DNA of 64,000 nucleotides, from assembly GCF_001426195.1 (NCBI RefSeq), contig NZ_LMRS01000045.1, forward strand, positions 211,142 through 275,141, given 5' to 3'. The position numbers and the translations under genes are program-made. Of the stretch, positions 60,484-64,000 are shown piece after piece. Positions within the stretch are counted from its first letter, which is position 1. Each line of letters opens with the position of its first letter. This stretch comes from Sphingomonas sp. Leaf339 (GTDB taxonomy: Bacteria; Pseudomonadota; Alphaproteobacteria; Sphingomonadales; Sphingomonadaceae). Below the pieces are notes generated by a model. It saw only the letters and a program-made list of their open reading frames with translations, did no database searches and was not told the DNA's origin.

Positions 60484-61701
60484 ATGGCAGCCAACCGTCG
60501 TCTGACCGTCCGTCCCATGATCGCCGCGGCGACCCTTGGCGTCACCGCGATCGCCGGTGTCGCTGGCGGCGCGATCGCCGCCGATCAGAGTCATGACGGG
60601 GTTGTCGGGCGGTTCATGGCGCCCGGGCCCGCCGCCGTTACCTCCACGGGCGTTCACGCCTCTCTGTCCGACATGGTCGAGGCGGTCGGGCCGAGCGTCG
60701 TCCAAATTCAGGTCAAGCCGCAATCCGCCGCGGCTCAGCAGGCGACGCCGATGCAGTTCGGATCGGACGACAGCGATCTGTCCGACCGGCTTGGCCAATT
60801 GTTCGGGTTCGCCGTGCCGGACGGCAGCGACCGGTCCGGGCAGCCGGAACAGCAGCAGGAGCCGCAACGCGGTGCGCTGGGGTCCGGGTTCATCGTCGAT
60901 GCTTCCGGACTGGTCATCACCAACAACCACGTCGTCGAAGGTGCCGACCGGGTCACCGTCCAGATGTCGGACGGACAGGAATTTCCGGGCCGCGTCCTCG
61001 GTCGCGATCCCAAGATCGATGTCGCGGTCGTGCGGATCGAGGGGAAGGGCAAGTTCACCGCGATCAAATGGGGCGACAGCGATCATATCCGGGTCGGCGA
61101 CAGCGTGTTCGCGGTCGGCAGCCCGTTCGGTCTCGGCAACACGGTGACGTCGGGAATCGTCTCCGCGCGCGGGCGCGAAATCGGGGCGGGGCCGTATGAC
61201 GATTTCCTCCAGGTCGATGCCGCGATCAACAGCGGCAATTCGGGCGGCCCGCTGTTCGATGGCAGCGGCCGGGTGGTTGGCGTCAACACTGCGATCTTCT
61301 CGCCCAGCGGTGGCAATGTCGGCATCGGCTTTGCCATTCCCGCCAAGATGGCACGTCAGGTCGCGCTCCAGATTGCCCAGACCGGCCACGTCTCGCGCGG
61401 CCGGATCGGTGTTGCATTGCAGGACGTGACGCCGGAGATCGCCGGCGCGATGGGCCTGAATGCCGCCAAGGGTGCCTTGATCGCGGAGGTGGAGGACGAA
61501 GGCTCTGCCGCTCGATCCGGCATACAGCGTGGCGACGTCGTTCGCCGATTCGGTTCCAGGTCGATCGACAACGGACGCGACCTCGCACGCGCCGTGGCAG
61601 AGGCCCGGATCGGGTCGAGCATTCCGACACAGGTCATCCGCGATGGCCGTGCGGTCTCGCTCGACCTGCGTATTGCGGGCGAGGCTTCCGCCCGGTCGTG
61701 A
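60484..61701 (+). CDS. Periplasmic HtrA/DegP-family serine protease, single PDZ
   Basis: 405-residue exported protease. Signal peptide/TM about 12-32. Catalytic triad: His149 in TNNHVVEGA, Asp179 in PKIDVAVVRI and Ser253 in GNSGGPLF. One PDZ domain (about 300-390, GRIGVALQDVTPEIAGAMG) makes it DegS/HtrA-like instead of the two-PDZ DegP. It would degrade misfolded envelope proteins under stress. A response regulator and histidine kinase follow immediately, and the TonB-like order htrA-RR-HK suggests the two-component system senses envelope stress. Start at 60484 is followed by a signal. Confidence 0.88.
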   Translation: MAANRRLTVRPMIAAATLGVTAIAGVAGGAIAADQSHDGVVGRFMAPGPAAVTSTGVHASLSDMVEAVGPSVVQIQVKPQSAAAQQATPMQFGSDDSDLSDRLGQLFGFAVPDGSDRSGQPEQQQEPQRGALGSGFIVDASGLVITNNHVVEGADRVTVQMSDGQEFPGRVLGRDPKIDVAVVRIEGKGKFTAIKWGDSDHIRVGDSVFAVGSPFGLGNTVTSGIVSARGREIGAGPYDDFLQVDAAINSGNSGGPLFDGSGRVVGVNTAIFSPSGGNVGIGFAIPAKMARQVALQIAQTGHVSRGRIGVALQDVTPEIAGAMGLNAAKGALIAEVEDEGSAARSGIQRGDVVRRFGSRSIDNGRDLARAVAEARIGSSIPTQVIRDGRAVSLDLRIAGEASARS

Positions 61702-61766
61702 ACCGATGGAACCGGGAAGCGGCACGCGCGTCCGCTTCCCGGAAACCCCGATGGAACACCCCTGCC

Positions 61767-62444
61767 TTGAAGCTCTTGTTGATCGAAGATGACGCGCAGA
61801 CCGCGGATTATGTTTGCCGAGGCTTGGCGGAGCTGGGCCACGCGACCGATCATGCCGCGACCGGTGTCGATGGCCTGACAGCCGCGATTGTCGGTCGCTA
61901 TGATGCGATCATTCTCGATCGCAATCTGCCGGGGCTCGATGGATTGTCCGTATTGAAGTCGCTGCGTGCGCAGGGGAATCGGACTCCCGTTCTCGTTCTT
62001 TCCGCTCTGGGGCAGGTCGATGACCGCATTGCCGGCTTGCGTGCGGGTGGCGACGATTATCTGGCCAAGCCGTTCTCGTTCGGCGAGCTCATGGCGCGGA
62101 TCGAGGCGATCTCGCGCCGGCGTGGCGATGAGAATATTACGGAGGCGGTTCGCCAGACGGGTTCGTTGAAGCTCGATTTGCTTGCCCGCACGGCCATGCG
62201 CAACGGCCGCCGGATCGAACTGCTCAACAAGGAATTCCAGTTGTTAGAGTATCTGACCCGCCATGCCGGGCAGGTGGTAACCCGGACGATGCTGATCGAG
62301 GCGATCTGGGACTACAGCTTCGACCCCGGCACCAACATCGTCGACGTCCATGTCAGCCGCCTGCGCGCAAAGATCGATGGCCCCGGCGAGCCTTCGATGA
62401 TCCGCACGATACGCGGCGCCGGCTATCGGCTGGACGCCGACTGA
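61767..62444 (+). CDS. OmpR/PhoB-family response regulator
   Basis: 225-residue response regulator. Receiver domain: LLIEDDAQTADYV, phospho-acceptor Asp in AIILDRNLPGLDG, LVLSALG, and KPFSFGEL with the conserved Lys. C-terminal winged helix: ELLNKEFQLLEYLTRHAGQVV and IVDVHVSRLRAKID. A TTG start at 61767 is chosen because family members begin a few residues before the acidic pair; a GTG at 61698 overlapping the htrA stop would add 23 unusual residues. It precedes the kinase gene by one base. Confidence 0.85.
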   Translation: MKLLLIEDDAQTADYVCRGLAELGHATDHAATGVDGLTAAIVGRYDAIILDRNLPGLDGLSVLKSLRAQGNRTPVLVLSALGQVDDRIAGLRAGGDDYLAKPFSFGELMARIEAISRRRGDENITEAVRQTGSLKLDLLARTAMRNGRRIELLNKEFQLLEYLTRHAGQVVTRTMLIEAIWDYSFDPGTNIVDVHVSRLRAKIDGPGEPSMIRTIRGAGYRLDAD

Positions 62445-62445
62445 C

Positions 62446-63804
62446 ATGCCGCGTCTGCCGTCGATCGCGGCCCTGCGCGGAGCATTGTGGATCACACTGA
62501 TCGCACTCCTGGCGACCGGAACCGCGCTGACCGTCCAGTATGTGCAGACGGTCCGCCTGCTCGATGCCCGTGCGCAGGCGAGCGTCGACGACGAGATGGC
62601 CGGTCTGGTCGAACGCTATCAGGGGGATGGGCCGGTCGCCGTCGCGCAGGCGGTGTCCCGCGCGGTCGGTCGTCCGCGCGTGACGGATTTCATCTACCTG
62701 ATGACCGACGTGGCCGGACGGCCGATCGCAGGCAACCTCGCCGCTTGGCCGGGCGAGATCGATCGCACGGGATATCGCTTGTTCGATACCCGGATAGCGA
62801 CGACGCGCGGCACCACGATCGAACGACAGGTGGCCGCGCGAACGGTGTTGCTGGGGGACGATTATCGCCTGCTGGTGGGTAGTCTGTCGGACGATCGCCG
62901 TTTGCTTCACGATCGCTATATATCGGCGCTGATCTGGTCACTGCTGGCGACGGGCGCGGTCGGCCTGCTTTTCGGGTTGTGGTACAGCCGGCGCGGCCTC
63001 GCCTTCCTCGATGCGGCCAGCACGGCCGGGGATCGATTTCGGGCGGGGCATCTGGACGAACGCCTGCCGGTGACCGGGCGCGGCGACGAGTATGACCGGC
63101 TGGCCGCAACGCTGAACCACGGTTTTGCCGAGATAGAACGTCTGGTCGATTCGCTGCGAACGGCGACCGACGCGCTGGCGCACGACCTCAAGACGCCATT
63201 GACCCGCATCCGGTCGCGCATCGAACTTGCGACGATGCAGGGGGATGCCGATGGCGTATCGGCGGACATCCGCGACGATCTGGACGCTTTGCTTCGGACG
63301 ATCGACGACACGCTGCGCCTCGCTCGCGCTGAGACGACGGTGACTAGCGAGTTTGCTCCGGTCGATCTGGCGGCGATCGTCCGCGAAGCCGGCGAGTTGT
63401 TCGATCCGGTTGCCGATGATCGCGGGATCACATTCACCGTCACCGTGACGCCGGCGATCATCAGCGGCGTTCGATCGCTCCTTGCGCAATTGGTCGCGAA
63501 CCTCATCGACAATGCGCTCAAGTACACGCCCACGGACGGTTTGGTCACGGTGTCGCTGTCGCAGGAGAGTGACGGCATCCGGTTACGCGTGGCGGATACC
63601 GGACCAGGCATCCCCGTCGACCAGCGCGAACGTGTCCTGACCCGCTTCGTCCGGCTCGACACGAGCCGGCAAACGGATGGCAGCGGTCTGGGGCTGAGCA
63701 TTGCGCAAGTTGCCGCACGCGTCCACGGTGCCCGCATTCTACTGGAGGATAATCGGCCGGGGTTAATCGTCACCGTCCATTTCCCCGGCGCTGATGTCGC
63801 TTGA
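62446..63804 (+). CDS. Sensor histidine kinase
   Basis: 452-residue membrane kinase. Two helices (about 14-33 and 160-183) flank a periplasmic sensing domain of some 125 residues. HAMP-like linker follows, then the dimerisation H-box DALAHDLKTPLTRIRSR (phospho-His), the N-box LVANLIDNALKYTPTDG, and the G boxes RVADTGPGIP and GSGLGLSIAQ. It pairs with the preceding response regulator and follows htrA. The signal is unknown. Confidence 0.92.
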   Translation: MPRLPSIAALRGALWITLIALLATGTALTVQYVQTVRLLDARAQASVDDEMAGLVERYQGDGPVAVAQAVSRAVGRPRVTDFIYLMTDVAGRPIAGNLAAWPGEIDRTGYRLFDTRIATTRGTTIERQVAARTVLLGDDYRLLVGSLSDDRRLLHDRYISALIWSLLATGAVGLLFGLWYSRRGLAFLDAASTAGDRFRAGHLDERLPVTGRGDEYDRLAATLNHGFAEIERLVDSLRTATDALAHDLKTPLTRIRSRIELATMQGDADGVSADIRDDLDALLRTIDDTLRLARAETTVTSEFAPVDLAAIVREAGELFDPVADDRGITFTVTVTPAIISGVRSLLAQLVANLIDNALKYTPTDGLVTVSLSQESDGIRLRVADTGPGIPVDQRERVLTRFVRLDTSRQTDGSGLGLSIAQVAARVHGARILLEDNRPGLIVTVHFPGADVA

Positions 63805-63864
63805 TCGTCAAGGCATCTCGCCGATTGCATCCCGCTGATCATTGTGGTCAGCACGAACGTGACG

Positions 63865-64000
63865 GGCTCTAGGGTCAGGACTCGTTGATTACAGCCAGAA
63901 GATGACGGTGGCAGCGAGAGCAACGGCGGAAAAGAAGGCCGTTGGGCAGCGATCGTAGCGGGTGGCAACACGCCGCCAGTCCTTGAGGCGGCCGAACATG
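63865..64000 (-). mobile_element. Right end of an IS5-family insertion sequence (extends beyond the window)
   Basis: The minus strand encodes the end of an IS5-group transposase, stop at 63889-63891, followed by a terminal inverted-repeat-like GGGTCAGGACTC at 63872-63883. The other end and any target duplication are outside the window. Confidence 0.75.
63889..64000 (-). CDS. IS5-family transposase, C-terminal fragment (start outside window)
   Basis: The last 37 codons read MFGRLKDWRRVATRYDRCPT on to AVALAATVIFWL before a stop at 63889, the well-known C-terminal end of IS5/IS427-group DDE transposases (FGRLKDWRRVATRYDR). The upstream part is beyond the window edge, so the reading frame continues; the ATG seen in this segment is not the real start. 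Confidence 0.85.
   Translation of the reverse strand, partial: MFGRLKDWRRVATRYDRCPTAFFSAVALAATVIFWL

Noticed and set aside
60484..61701. Annotation of the protease as two-PDZ DegP
   Set aside because: Only one PDZ-like segment is visible after the catalytic domain, so DegS/HtrA-like naming is safer.

Overview
The window looks like a chromosomal segment of a sphingomonad (Sphingomonas or a close relative, Alphaproteobacteria). It is GC-rich and uses many GTG and TTG starts. It carries the typical sphingomonad mix of TonB-dependent receptors, 2-oxoglutarate oxygenases, a serC-serA operon, a DciA-type DUF721 protein and REP-like intergenic palindromes. No tRNA, rRNA or CRISPR array was recognised. 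All family assignments rest on reading motifs in the translated sequence; no database search was run.

Layout. 1-3.0 kb: end of a TonB-dependent receptor, a 2OG-Fe(II) oxygenase and a convergent alanine racemase. 3.1-7.8 kb: a cobalamin-riboswitch-controlled vitamin B12 uptake operon (btuB-btuF-btuC-btuD, minus strand). 7.8-17.1 kb: housekeeping genes on the minus strand (coaD, ispA, xseB, purA, hisZ, an MlaA-like gene, serA, serC). 17-27.4 kb: acyltransferase, extensin-like protein, LOG-family protein, membrane cytochrome c, pheA, nudC, a serine hydrolase, mutY, DciA and two tandem thioredoxin-fold lipoprotein/secreted proteins. 27.4-31 kb: outer-membrane protein, then a radical-SAM protein paired with a DUF4130-UdgX uracil-DNA glycosylase fusion. 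31-38 kb: secreted S1 protease, two amidohydrolases, two transglutaminase-like proteins and an N-formylglutamate amidohydrolase-like protein. 38-46.8 kb: a sugar cluster (ROK kinase, sugar MFS transporter, ROK regulator, aldo/keto reductase, galT-galK), an alkyladenine DNA glycosylase and uxuA. 47-56.4 kb: the most accessory-looking part, with a molybdenum hydroxylase large subunit whose partner genes are reduced to remnants, a broken LysR gene, a second cobalamin riboswitch with DUF1852 (MesX) and a core methionine synthase (MesD), an SLC13 permease and a cupin_8 protein behind a 25-bp palindrome. 56.5-63.8 kb: PLD-family enzyme, BrkB/YihY membrane protein, AI-2E-type permease, HtrA protease and a two-component system. 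63.9-64 kb: edge of an IS5-type insertion sequence.

How the parts connect. Two separate cobalamin riboswitches point in opposite directions from different loci. One governs B12 import. The other governs a methionine synthase family reported to need neither folate nor cobalamin but to need DUF1852 and oxygen. Together they suggest that under B12 shortage the cell both scavenges B12 and switches on a B12-free route to methionine. The radical-SAM/UdgX pair is a second candidate functional module, probably for damaged or modified DNA. The 49.4-49.9 kb stretch shows gene decay (PaoB tail, LysR head) directly beside the methionine cassette, which suggests a rearrangement or insertion point.
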